From JANXLO01 sp038231295 (GTDB lineage: Bacteria; Armatimonadota; Chthonomonadetes; Chthonomonadales; Chthonomonadaceae): 64,000 bases of DNA. Location of the stretch: NCBI GenBank assembly GCA_038231295.1, contig JBBRLP010000002.1, positions 103,908 to 167,907 of the forward strand, written 5' to 3'. Below are positions 16,459 through 25,163 of this stretch, piece by piece (positions within the stretch are counted from its first letter, which is position 1; each line of letters begins with the position of its first letter). The notes below the pieces were generated by a model that worked only from the letters and a program-made list of their open reading frames with translations, was not told the origin of the DNA and searched no databases. Both the position numbers and the translations under genes were made by a program.

Positions 16459-17475
16459 CTAGGAACTTCCCTCCGTCGCGAGAGAGGAATGGGGTTGCGT
16501 TTCCATATTCGCAGACGTTCGGAAATGCTGAATGACCCTCTCCAGGATTCCGTTGAGATCTACGGTTGGCCGATAACCGATATGGGCGTTAATTTTAGAG
16601 ATGTCCGGGGTGCGAAACTCCATGTCCTCGAAGTCCTTTCCGTAGACCTGCTCGAAGGGGATAACCCGAATCTCCGAAAGCGACCCTGTCTGTTTCTTGA
16701 CAAGCCGGGCGAGGTCGAGAATGGTCACCTCTTCGCCGTTACCCACATTGAAAATCTCGCCGACGGCTGTCGGACAGCCCATCAGATCGGTGATGGCGCG
16801 AACGGCATCTCCGACATAGGTAAACGAACGCGACTGTGTGCCGTCTCCATAGACGGTAATCGGTTCGCCGCGCAGAGCCGACTGGACGAAGCGGGGAACG
16901 ACCATCCCGTACTGCCCTGTCTGGCGCGGCCCCACCGTGTTGAAGAAGCGCGTCACGACGACTTGCAGCCCACGCTCCCGGTGATACGCGAGCGCAAAAA
17001 ACTCGTCAATCGCTTTGGCTCCGGCGTAGCTCCAGCGCCCGACCGTCGTAGGCCCGTAGATGCGTTCGTCCGTCTCTTTCAGAGGACGATTCACCTTATG
17101 GCGGCCATATACCTCCGACGTCGAGGCAATCAGAACTTTTTTGTCATACCGGTGCGCGAGTTTGAGAATGAGTTCACTGGTGTGGAGGTTGACTTCCAGC
17201 GTCCGCACGGGGCTTTCGACGACGCGCTGAACGCCGACAACGGCGGCTAGATGGTAGAGGTGGTCTGCGTTTTGCACGAGTTCGTCCATGACGGCTTCGT
17301 TCTGCGCTGACTCGTGGACGAAATGGAATCGGGGATGATCGAGCAGATGTACGATATTTGCCAGACTTCCTGTCGAGAGGTCATCCAGCGCGTAGACCTC
17401 ATCGCCACGATCAATCAGCAGGTCGGCAAGGTGCGAACCGATGAACCCTGCTCCCCCTGTAATCAGCGCCTTCAT
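16459..17475 (-). CDS. Extended-SDR nucleotide-sugar epimerase/dehydratase (UDP-glucuronate decarboxylase-like)
   Basis: A 338-residue NAD-dependent extended short-chain dehydrogenase. 'ITGGAGFIGSHLADLL' is the Rossmann glycine motif, 'STSEVYG' holds the active-site Ser/Thr, and 'SYAGAKAIDEF' is the Tyr-x3-Lys pair. 'GDGTQSRSFTYVGD' matches sugar-nucleotide enzymes. Overall similarity by eye is to UDP-glucuronate decarboxylase and to the UDP-glucose 4-epimerase/4,6-dehydratase group. Since the locus also encodes a UDP-sugar 6-dehydrogenase and a UDP-glucuronate 4-epimerase, UDP-xylose formation is possible but unproven. It overlaps the upstream glycosyltransferase gene by 4 bp and abuts the wecA-like gene. 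Confidence 0.85.
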   Translation of the reverse strand: MKALITGGAGFIGSHLADLLIDRGDEVYALDDLSTGSLANIVHLLDHPRFHFVHESAQNEAVMDELVQNADHLYHLAAVVGVQRVVESPVRTLEVNLHTSELILKLAHRYDKKVLIASTSEVYGRHKVNRPLKETDERIYGPTTVGRWSYAGAKAIDEFFALAYHRERGLQVVVTRFFNTVGPRQTGQYGMVVPRFVQSALRGEPITVYGDGTQSRSFTYVGDAVRAITDLMGCPTAVGEIFNVGNGEEVTILDLARLVKKQTGSLSEIRVIPFEQVYGKDFEDMEFRTPDISKINAHIGYRPTVDLNGILERVIQHFRTSANMETQPHSSLATEGSS

Positions 17476-18596
17476 GTCGGCTCCTTCGCATAGACTGCTT
17501 TGATCTTCTGTATCACAAGCCGTTCGTCGAATTCGCGCAGCATCTTCTGTCGCCCGGCGCAGCCCATTCGCTGGCGAGTCTCAGGTTCAGAAGCGAGGCG
17601 CAGCATCGCGGCTGCCAGTGCGTCCACATTTTTGATGGGTATCAAGATACCGGTCACCCCGTCTTCGACTGCCTCACGACAGCCAACCGAATCGGTCGTT
17701 ATCAGAGCGCGGCCCATTGCCGCCGCCTCCAGAAGCGAACGCGGCGTTCCTTCGCGGTAGAAGGAAGGAAGCACAACGACATCAGACTCGGCAACGGCAC
17801 AGCGCACGTCCGAGACTTCTCCCAGCCACTCCACGACGCCTTCCGCCTGCCAGCCTTCCAGGTCTTCCAGCGGTACGACACGGGGATTGCGTTCGTCCCG
17901 CCCACCGAGCAGTTGAAAGCGACATTGCGGCGCGACCGCTTTCACCTTCCGTGCCGCCTCTACGAACTCATACACGCCTTTGTCTCTCAGCATACGGGCG
18001 ACCATGAGAAACGTCACGCCATCGGAATCGGTCTCTGCCGCAGGAGGCTGAAAGTGCTGTGTATCCACGCCGGAGCCGGGCAGCAGCCCGCACTTTTCCG
18101 CCGAGACCAGACCCTGCGCCAGGAACAGATCGCGGTCTTCCGTATTCTGGAAAAAAGTGTAGTGGACCCTGGTGAGAGCAAGCCTGTACTGCGCTTCGAC
18201 GAGGCGGCGCAGCCAGGACGCCGCCCCGTCCGAGAACACGAAGCCGAGTCCTGTGACCGTGTTGACCACGCGGGGAACGCCCGCCCAGCGTGCCGCCAGA
18301 CTGCCATAGATGACTGGCTTGATCGTGAAATGATGCACAATGTCTGGCCGCTCCTGCCGATACCAGCGGTACAGTTTCCAGAGAAGTTTCAGGTCGGCAA
18401 GGGGGTTCAGAGCGCGTTTGTCAACGGGTAAGGGAACGAAGGGAATGGGAAGCGCTTCAATCCGAGGCTCGTACCCGTCCCCGCCTGCTCCAGCGCCAAC
18501 GACAGTGGCCCCCTCATCTCGCAGAGCACACATCTGACCTCTCCGAAAGTTATAGAGAGTCCAGGCGCATCGTGACACCATAAATATTTTTGGCAT
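17472..18596 (-). CDS. Glycosyltransferase family 4 (PglA/WbnK-like)
   Basis: A 374-residue GT-B glycosyltransferase. The N-terminal domain has 'HHFTIKPVIYGSLAARWAGV' and 'VVNTVTGLGFVF', characteristic of the GT4 subgroup that adds the second sugar to undecaprenyl-diphosphate-linked acceptors (PglA, WbnK and similar). The C-terminal domain has 'FLMVARMLRDKGVYEFVEAA' and the E-x7-E-type region 'PSFYREGTPRSLLEAAAMG'. This is consistent with the sugar following the WecA step. The start ATG 18596 begins with the natural first strand 'MPKIFMVSRCAWTLYNF'. The gene overlaps the epimerase gene by 4 bp. Confidence 0.9.
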   Translation of the reverse strand: MPKIFMVSRCAWTLYNFRRGQMCALRDEGATVVGAGAGGDGYEPRIEALPIPFVPLPVDKRALNPLADLKLLWKLYRWYRQERPDIVHHFTIKPVIYGSLAARWAGVPRVVNTVTGLGFVFSDGAASWLRRLVEAQYRLALTRVHYTFFQNTEDRDLFLAQGLVSAEKCGLLPGSGVDTQHFQPPAAETDSDGVTFLMVARMLRDKGVYEFVEAARKVKAVAPQCRFQLLGGRDERNPRVVPLEDLEGWQAEGVVEWLGEVSDVRCAVAESDVVVLPSFYREGTPRSLLEAAAMGRALITTDSVGCREAVEDGVTGILIPIKNVDALAAAMLRLASEPETRQRMGCAGRQKMLREFDERLVIQKIKAVYAKEPT

Positions 18597-18659
18597 AGCC
18601 CTGTGCGTACCGCCTTCTATGCCCGGCTGGGGGAACCGTCATATTCGGCCTATTTTACC

Positions 18660-19670
18660 CTAAACGGAGTAGTAATCGCGATACCAGGTCACGAATTGTT
18701 GCAGTCCGTTCTCTATTGTCGTGTGTGGCCGGAAGCCGGTGTCCCGCGTCAAATCTTCGACATCCGCGTATGTCGTCAGCACATCGCCCGGCTGCGCCGG
18801 AAGCAGATTCATCTTCGCCGTTTTGCCGGTACACTGCTCTATTATGCGGATAAAGTGCATGAGTTCGACGGGTTGATTGTTGCCGATGTTGTAGAGCCGA
18901 TAGGGGGCGGAACTGGAGCCAGGATCAGGCTGATCGGCGTTCCAGCCCGGGTTGGGGGCAGGGGGGCGCTGCATCACTCGGACAATGCCCTCGACAATGT
19001 CGTCCACATAGGTGAAATCGCGTTTCATCTTGCCGGAATTGAAAACATCTATCGGGCGGTCTTCGAGGATGGCGCGGGTAAAGAGGAACGGGGCCATATC
19101 GGGGCGGCCCCAGGGGCCGTAGACGGTGAAGAAGCGCAGCCCAGTCGAAGGCAGGCGGAAGAGGTGGCTGTAAGTGTGCGCGATCAGCTCATTCGCCTTC
19201 TTCGTCGCAGCATAGAGGCTGACCGGATGGTCCACGCGGTCATGCACGGAGAAGGGCATATGGGTATTCGCGCCATAGACGGAACTGGAAGAGGCGAAAA
19301 CGAGATGCGCTATCTTCTGTCTGCGGCAGCACTCCAGCAGGTTGACGAAACCGACGACGTTGCTGCTGACATAGACATGCGGATTTTCGAGCGAATAGCG
19401 CACCCCTGCCTGAGCCGCAAGATTGATGACGATGTCGGGCTGGTAACGCTGGAAAAACGCCTGCATTCCTGCCATATCCGCCAGTTCAACGCGCTCAAAT
19501 TGAAAGTTGGAATACTGATTCAGCCGGGCGAGACGCGCCTCTTTCAAGCGGACATCGTAGTACTCGTTCAGATTATCCAGTCCACAGACATCGCCGTTCT
19601 CTGCCAGCAGGCGTTCGCACAGGTGATAACCAATAAACCCTGCGGCTCCGGTCACTAATACTCTCGGCAC
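18660..19670 (-). CDS. UDP-glucuronate 4-epimerase-like extended SDR
   Basis: A 336-residue NAD-dependent epimerase. It shows 'VLVTGAAGFIGYHLCERLL' (Rossmann motif), 'GLDNLNEYYDVRLKEARL' and 'LAAQAGVRYSLENPHVY' (both hallmarks of the UDP-glucuronate 4-epimerase group, CapI/LpsL), 'SSSSVYG' and 'SLYAATKKANE' (catalytic Tyr/Lys). It would interconvert UDP-glucuronate and UDP-galacturonate as precursors for the polysaccharide. It follows the UDP-sugar dehydrogenase gene after about 55 bp, which fits a two-step route to a uronic acid. Confidence 0.88.
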   Translation of the reverse strand: MPRVLVTGAAGFIGYHLCERLLAENGDVCGLDNLNEYYDVRLKEARLARLNQYSNFQFERVELADMAGMQAFFQRYQPDIVINLAAQAGVRYSLENPHVYVSSNVVGFVNLLECCRRQKIAHLVFASSSSVYGANTHMPFSVHDRVDHPVSLYAATKKANELIAHTYSHLFRLPSTGLRFFTVYGPWGRPDMAPFLFTRAILEDRPIDVFNSGKMKRDFTYVDDIVEGIVRVMQRPPAPNPGWNADQPDPGSSSAPYRLYNIGNNQPVELMHFIRIIEQCTGKTAKMNLLPAQPGDVLTTYADVEDLTRDTGFRPHTTIENGLQQFVTWYRDYYSV

Positions 19671-19725
19671 ACTTAACCTCCTCGCGTCCCGCTGCCATCA
19701 GGAGAGCGGGGTAGCGCTGCCACAC

Positions 19726-21006
19726 TCAAAGACACCAATAGACATGAGTCTCGGGAATCGCTTCCGGCTCAAGAATGGATTTCACATCCATTAAAACACC
19801 GCCCGGACGCAGGACTTCCGGCCAGAAGGTGACCGGGAGAGATTTATAGAAGTCGTGACTGACCGCAAGGACGACGCCATCCAGATCACGCATCTCCTCC
19901 CATTCTGCGAGGTCAATGCCGTACTCTTCCCGGGCCGCGTCCCGATCTGCCACCGGATCGTGTACCAGAGGACTGACGCCAAACTCGCGGAGTTCGGAAA
20001 CGATGTCGGGAACGCGGCTGTTGCGTAGGTCGGCCACATTCTCCTTGAAGGTCAGGCCAAAAATGCCGACACGGGCGCACTTGACGGGGATGTCAGCATG
20101 AACGAGCAACTTGACCATGCGTTGGGCGAGAAATGGCCCCATGCCATCGTTGACGCGCCGGCCCGCGAGAATGACATCGGGATGGTATCCAACAGCCTCT
20201 GCCTTCGTCGTGAGGTAGTAGGGGTCTACGCCAATGCAGTGCCCGCCAACCAGACCGGGTTTGAAATCCACGAAATTCCATTTTGTGCGGGCGGCAGCAA
20301 TCACATCACGGGTGCGGATACCGAGGCGGTCGAAAATAAGCGCCAGCTCATTCATCAGGGCGATGTTCAGATCACGCTGGGTATTCTCGATGACTTTCGC
20401 GGCTTCAGCTACGCGGATATTGGGGGCGCGGTGGATGCCTGCCGGGACGATTGCCCCATACGTCCGCGCTACACGTTCCAGCGTGTCCGCATCCTCGCCG
20501 GAAACCACCTTGATGACCCGTTCGAGCGTATGGGCCGTATCGCCGGGATTGATGCGTTCCGGCGAATAGCCGAGCCAAAAATCACGGCCCTGTTTCAGCC
20601 CGGAAACGCGCTCAATGGCTGGCCCGCATATCTCTTCGGTCACGCCGGGGTAGACCGTGGACTCATAGACGACTACAGCGCCGGGCTGCATCACCCGGCC
20701 AATGATCTCCGACGCCCGAATGAGAGGCTCCAGGTCGGGACGTTTGTTGCTGTCTATAGGCGTGGGAACGGCCACCACAAAAAATGTCGTGTCGCAGAGG
20801 GCCTTCGGATCATCGGTGTAGTGGAGATGCGTGGAGAGCAGAGCCTCACGCGTGACCTCGCCGGTGCGGTCAATCCCTGCTTTGAGGGAGAGAATTTTTT
20901 TGCTGTCAATGTCGAAGCCAATCGTACCGGGGAAGCGGTTGGAGAATGCCAGCGCGACAGGCAGCCCCACATAACCCAGTCCGATGACGGCAATTCGTTC
21001 GGTCAT
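19726..21006 (-). CDS. UDP-sugar 6-dehydrogenase (WbpO/TviB-like)
   Basis: A 426-residue NAD-dependent dehydrogenase that oxidises C6 of a UDP-hexose or UDP-N-acetylhexosamine to the uronic acid. Motifs: 'IAVIGLGYVGLPVALAF' (NAD site), 'TFFVVAVPTPID', 'VVYESTVYPGVTEEICGP', and catalytic Cys in 'GLVGGHCIGVDPYYL'. 'GFDIDSKKI' and 'DRTGEV' match the UDP-GalNAc/GlcNAc dehydrogenases (TviB, WbpO) better than UDP-glucose dehydrogenase, but the neighbouring UDP-glucuronate-type epimerase leaves both options open. ATG 21006 starts right before the Rossmann strand; ATG 21018 is an alternative four codons upstream. Confidence 0.88.
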   Translation of the reverse strand: MTERIAVIGLGYVGLPVALAFSNRFPGTIGFDIDSKKILSLKAGIDRTGEVTREALLSTHLHYTDDPKALCDTTFFVVAVPTPIDSNKRPDLEPLIRASEIIGRVMQPGAVVVYESTVYPGVTEEICGPAIERVSGLKQGRDFWLGYSPERINPGDTAHTLERVIKVVSGEDADTLERVARTYGAIVPAGIHRAPNIRVAEAAKVIENTQRDLNIALMNELALIFDRLGIRTRDVIAAARTKWNFVDFKPGLVGGHCIGVDPYYLTTKAEAVGYHPDVILAGRRVNDGMGPFLAQRMVKLLVHADIPVKCARVGIFGLTFKENVADLRNSRVPDIVSELREFGVSPLVHDPVADRDAAREEYGIDLAEWEEMRDLDGVVLAVSHDFYKSLPVTFWPEVLRPGGVLMDVKSILEPEAIPETHVYWCL

Positions 21007-21084
21007 CAAAACGTCCATCCTACGAAGTATGTGGTCAGATTGTACCTGAAATCTTCGCGCTCCGTTCACTTTCTTGCTCGGAGG

Positions 21085-23049
21085 TCAATGCGCGGACTGC
21101 GCTTCCAGCCAGGCCTGCACCATCAGCACATTCCAGAGGTAGTACTGCCAGTTATGTCTGCCTGTAAGGTGTTCGGCCCATTTGCGCCGGATGGGAGCCG
21201 GATCGAACAGTCCCTCGTCCCGAAGGCGGTTCTCTGCCAACAGTTCCTCCGCCCACTCTCGCAGCGGCCCGCGCAGCCACTCGTCAATCGGCACTCCGAA
21301 GCCTGTCTTCGGGCGCTCCATCATCTCCTGCGGGATATAGCGATAGAGAACCTGACGCAGCAGCCATTTGCCCTTGCCATCCCGAATTTTCATCTCCAGA
21401 GGGAGCTGCCAGGCGAACTCGACAATCCGATGATCAAGCAGCGGCTCTCTGGCTTCCAGGCTGGTCGCCATGCTGGCGCGATCCACCTTCACCAGAATGT
21501 CGTCCGGCAGGTAGGAGACCGTATCGAGAAACATCATCCGCTGAGTGAAGTCGGATAGTTCTGCCCACTGACTGCGATCGGTGAAGGGTGTGGGAGGCTC
21601 CTTCGAGTCGGAAATGAGCTGTGTCGGCTGCTTCCAGTGGGATACCAGTGCGTGATACATGGCGTCCGGGCCGTCCGCCCCCATGACCTCCGCGAGTTTC
21701 GTCAGTTTGTCTCCCGGATTCCGTTGCCTCGCTCCGGACGGCAGAAGCGGCCCTGCCATTCGGAACAGCGTATCCCACATCTGCGGCGGGACGGCCTGCA
21801 TTCCTGCTGCCGTGAGACTTCGCAAGGCGTGTGGGGCCTTACCGAACCGTTTCCACAGACTTCGGCCCCAGAAGTAGCGATTGTAACCGCCAAACAGCTC
21901 GTCGCCTCCATCGCCAGAAAGGCTGACGGTGACGGATTTCCGCGCCAGTCGGGAAACGAGATAGGTGGGAATCTGCGAAGGATCGGCAAAGGGTTCGTCG
22001 AACATCGCAGGCAGGAGCGGGATGACTTCCCTCGCTTCCTGCGGGGAGACGATGAGTTCCGTGTGTTCTGTTCCCAGATGCTGCGAAATGGCGCGGGCGT
22101 GGTGCGCCTCGTTGTAGCTCTCCTGCGGGAAGCCGATAGTATAGGTCTTAACCGGACGGCTGCTCTGCGCCTGCATCAGCGCCACCACAGTCGAAGAATC
22201 GATCCCACCCGACAGAAACACGCCGAGCGGCACATCGGCAATCATCCGCAGCCCGATTGAGTCTCTCAAGAGTTTGTCTAGATGCTCTGTCGCCTCCGCG
22301 TCCGTGCCTGTGAAGGGCGCGAGAACACCACTTTCCGCGACAGCCTTCGCACTCCAGTAGGGGACAAGGGCAGTCTCTGCGGGCTTATCCAGCGGAATGC
22401 TCAGGATAGAGGCAGGCGGCAGTTTGCGAAAGCCCTGATAGATACTGTAGGGAGCCGGGATATAGTCGTAGCGGAGCATGAGGGCCAGCGCATTACGGTC
22501 AATCGGCGCATGGAACGCAGGATGCGCCCGTAGGGCTTTGAGTTCGGACCCGAACAGCAGGGTTTTGCCAGCCCAGCCATAGTAGAGCGGCTTGACGCCC
22601 AGACGGTCACGCACAAGGTGCAGGGTGCGCTCGGTGCGATCCCAGAGCGCGAAAGCGAACATGCCGATGAAACGACATACCGCCTTCTCTAGCCCCCAGG
22701 CTTCGATTGCTGCCAGCATCACCTCTGTATCCGAGCCGCCGCGAAATGGAGGGGCCAGTCCTGCCGTCTCCAGTTCAGCACGGATCGCGCCGAAGTTGTA
22801 GACTTCGCCGTTAAACGCGATTACATAACGCCCCGTCGCGGAGAGCATCGGCTGATGTCCGGCGGGAGAGAGATCAACAATCGCCAGACGGCGGAAACCG
22901 AGTGCGATTCCTGTTTCCGCATCCGACCACTCGCCGCCATCGTCCGGCCCCCGATGCAGGAGCGTTTCAGACATCCGCGTGACCAGACTGCGTAACGTAT
23001 CGCAGTCCAGGCTCGCCTTCGTATCCAGGAATCCAGTGAGTCCGCACAT
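21085..23049 (-). CDS. asnB: Asparagine synthase (glutamine-hydrolysing), exopolysaccharide-locus type
   Basis: A 654-residue two-domain amidotransferase. It begins 'MCGLTGFLD', exposing the Ntn nucleophile Cys2; 'HRGPDDGGEW' and 'AFNGEVYNF' complete the glutaminase site. The C-terminal ATP-pyrophosphatase domain shows 'LGVFLSGGIDSSTVVALM' (PP-loop) and 'SLSGDGGDELFGGY'. Classic members make asparagine. Members inside polysaccharide loci are thought to amidate uronic acids, which would fit the UDP-uronate enzymes directly downstream (inference). It lies 78 bp before the dehydrogenase start and 145 bp after the methyltransferase. Confidence 0.9.
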   Translation of the reverse strand: MCGLTGFLDTKASLDCDTLRSLVTRMSETLLHRGPDDGGEWSDAETGIALGFRRLAIVDLSPAGHQPMLSATGRYVIAFNGEVYNFGAIRAELETAGLAPPFRGGSDTEVMLAAIEAWGLEKAVCRFIGMFAFALWDRTERTLHLVRDRLGVKPLYYGWAGKTLLFGSELKALRAHPAFHAPIDRNALALMLRYDYIPAPYSIYQGFRKLPPASILSIPLDKPAETALVPYWSAKAVAESGVLAPFTGTDAEATEHLDKLLRDSIGLRMIADVPLGVFLSGGIDSSTVVALMQAQSSRPVKTYTIGFPQESYNEAHHARAISQHLGTEHTELIVSPQEAREVIPLLPAMFDEPFADPSQIPTYLVSRLARKSVTVSLSGDGGDELFGGYNRYFWGRSLWKRFGKAPHALRSLTAAGMQAVPPQMWDTLFRMAGPLLPSGARQRNPGDKLTKLAEVMGADGPDAMYHALVSHWKQPTQLISDSKEPPTPFTDRSQWAELSDFTQRMMFLDTVSYLPDDILVKVDRASMATSLEAREPLLDHRIVEFAWQLPLEMKIRDGKGKWLLRQVLYRYIPQEMMERPKTGFGVPIDEWLRGPLREWAEELLAENRLRDEGLFDPAPIRRKWAEHLTGRHNWQYYLWNVLMVQAWLEAQSAH

Positions 23050-23194
23050 AACGGCATCCTTTATCGCTCTGTGGAGCAGTCTTCGCCGACCATTTGTAAC
23101 GTAAAACGGATTTCACGCTGAAGACGAGTAGACGGACAGTACCCGTCGGCAGGCTGAAATGAGATGATGTCTGCCTCTCCTCGGGGTGGCAGGG

Positions 23195-24034
23195 TCAGGG
23201 CTGACCGGGTTTGATTCCCGAAGCGCACCAGTGTGGCGGATGCGGGCTAAAGACGATGTCTCCGAGACCAGCCGCCTTCATCATCTCTTCTATCTGCCTG
23301 CGTGTGAATCGTTTCTCCAGACGGGTCCCGAACCGGTCGAGCGCATCGGTTCGCATCACATAAAAGGCGCGATGCCGGTAGTAGGCCAGAGGAAACGCAT
23401 CCACGCGTCTGCCCATCTTTTCGGCAAGGCGGGCAATTCGTGCCAGCGGCCAGTAAACTGTCGCGGCGATAATCTGACTCATTCCGAAACGGATGGGGTA
23501 GGGCGACCGCGACAACACGTAACGAACACCCTCCGTAGTTCGCCAGAGCAGCCGAAACCAGCCTGGGCGGTTGTCGAAGGCGTAGTAGAGATAGACCAGG
23601 AACGGCGCTCCAGGCTTCAGTTTCGCGACGCAGGCTCTCAATCCGGCTTCCGTATCCGGGATGTGGTGCAGGACACCGAGCGAGTAGCCGAAGTCTGCAC
23701 TTGCATCTGCCAGAGGAATGGTGTCCACTCCAGCCAGATGAAAAACGCAGTTGGAATTCGCAGTGAGGTTCCGCCGCGCAACGTTCAGAGCGCCTTCTGC
23801 GGGATCAATACAGTGCAGTGTGCCGACCTTCGGAGCGACCAGACTGGCCCATCGGCCGCTGCCGCAGCCCATATCGAATCCCACCGGGTCGGGGGGGAGG
23901 AGATGCCAGGGGAAGACGGCAAAATACTCCTGAAACATCGCCTCGCGGTCCGCCGGACTCAGTTCCGATTGATCGAATCGCGTCCACTCATCGCCGAACC
24001 CCTCAATGACCTCATGATCTGCATTTTCAGGCAC
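23195..24034 (-). CDS. Class I SAM-dependent methyltransferase
   Basis: A 279-residue protein with the Rossmann SAM-binding motif 'VGFDMGCGSGRWASLV' (motif I), 'LHCIDPAEGALNVARRN' (acidic loop) and 'FGYSLGVLHHIPDTEAGL' (motif IV region, Methyltransf_11/25 type). A C-terminal hydrophobic helical segment follows ('QIIAATVYWPLARIARLA'). The acceptor is unknown; the position among glycosyltransferases suggests a sugar or lipid-linked sugar. The start overlaps the end of the upstream GT4 gene by 8 bp. Confidence 0.85.
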   Translation of the reverse strand: MPENADHEVIEGFGDEWTRFDQSELSPADREAMFQEYFAVFPWHLLPPDPVGFDMGCGSGRWASLVAPKVGTLHCIDPAEGALNVARRNLTANSNCVFHLAGVDTIPLADASADFGYSLGVLHHIPDTEAGLRACVAKLKPGAPFLVYLYYAFDNRPGWFRLLWRTTEGVRYVLSRSPYPIRFGMSQIIAATVYWPLARIARLAEKMGRRVDAFPLAYYRHRAFYVMRTDALDRFGTRLEKRFTRRQIEEMMKAAGLGDIVFSPHPPHWCASGIKPGQP

Positions 24035-25163
24035 GACTCAGTTCCTTGTAAAGCTGTTGATAGCGATCCACGACCGCGCCAAGCGCGAAATGTGTCTCTA
24101 CGCGCTCACGGGCCACAAGCGCATCGTGGTGAACTTCTGCTGTCGGGCGACTCAGCAGACTCTCCCACGCCGTGCAGAGGGCTTCGGGATTGCGGAGCGG
24201 AACGACCCGGCCTGTCTCGCCCACGATGTAGACGGAATCGCCCACATCGGTCACGACGCAGGGCACTCCACAGGCCATCGCCTCCCCGATCACATTCGGA
24301 AACCCCTCGCCATAGAGTGAGCAGAGCGTTCCTATATCCAGCGCGGCGGCAATGCGCGGCATATCGCTTCGGACGCCGAGCAGATGAAATCTGTCGCACA
24401 ACTCGGCCTGCTGGATCAGGTTCGCCAGAGCCTCGTTCTGCCACGTCACTCCCTCACCACAGCAGACAAAATGCGCGTTCGGGCGCTGCCGATTCAGCAG
24501 AGCCGCCGCCTGTACGAACGTCGCGTGATCCTTCATAGGATGAAATCGCCCGACGAGACCGATCAGGGGCGAGTCCTCCGCAATGCCGAGTTCGTGCCGT
24601 ATCTCTGTCCGCGCCTCGGTGCTGGGCCGATAGGCGGCAAGGTCGAAGCCATTGGGAATGACCATCAGTTTCTCCGCAGCGTATCCCAGCCGTTCATGTT
24701 CGACACGCCCCGCCTCCGAGCAGCAGACGATGCGCCGGGGGAGCGAATGGGACAGCCGCGCGCACAACTGGCCTATCAGGATCGTGCTGCGCTTGATGGT
24801 GGCGCGGTCAAGATTGCTATGCCGAATGTTCCACGCCGTGGGAATACTTCCTGCGCGGCGGGCGGCAAGTCCACCGAGCAGGTCCGCATGGTGCAGCCAT
24901 GTCTGGACAGCCTGCGGACGGCTGGCCTTCAGCCACTGTGCGAGGCGCAGCACGAGGGCCGGATTGGGCAGGCTCGGGCGCAGATTCAGGGCGCGAACCG
25001 GTATGCCTGCCTGGAGCATCTTCTCGCCAATCGGGCCAATCGTCGTCAGCGAGATGACCTCCGGCGTGAACTCCGTGCGGTCCATCTGCGTGACAAGTTT
25101 GTACAGCATATTCTCCGCGCCGCCGACCGAGAGACCCGTGATGATATGAACGACCTTAATCAT
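24027..25163 (-). CDS. Glycosyltransferase family 4
   Basis: A 378-residue GT-B enzyme. 'VVHIITGLSVGGAENMLYKL' is the N-terminal nucleotide-fold start typical of GT4 polysaccharide transferases. 'VIPNGFDLAAYRP' is the inter-domain hinge, 'IGLVGRFHPMKDHATFVQAA' the donor domain start, and 'SLYGEGFPNVIGEAMACGVP' the retaining E-x7-E motif. It would add one sugar of the repeat unit from an NDP-sugar on the cytoplasmic face. The start overlaps the upstream GT gene by 4 bp (ATGA). Confidence 0.9.
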   Translation of the reverse strand: MIKVVHIITGLSVGGAENMLYKLVTQMDRTEFTPEVISLTTIGPIGEKMLQAGIPVRALNLRPSLPNPALVLRLAQWLKASRPQAVQTWLHHADLLGGLAARRAGSIPTAWNIRHSNLDRATIKRSTILIGQLCARLSHSLPRRIVCCSEAGRVEHERLGYAAEKLMVIPNGFDLAAYRPSTEARTEIRHELGIAEDSPLIGLVGRFHPMKDHATFVQAAALLNRQRPNAHFVCCGEGVTWQNEALANLIQQAELCDRFHLLGVRSDMPRIAAALDIGTLCSLYGEGFPNVIGEAMACGVPCVVTDVGDSVYIVGETGRVVPLRNPEALCTAWESLLSRPTAEVHHDALVARERVETHFALGAVVDRYQQLYKELSRA

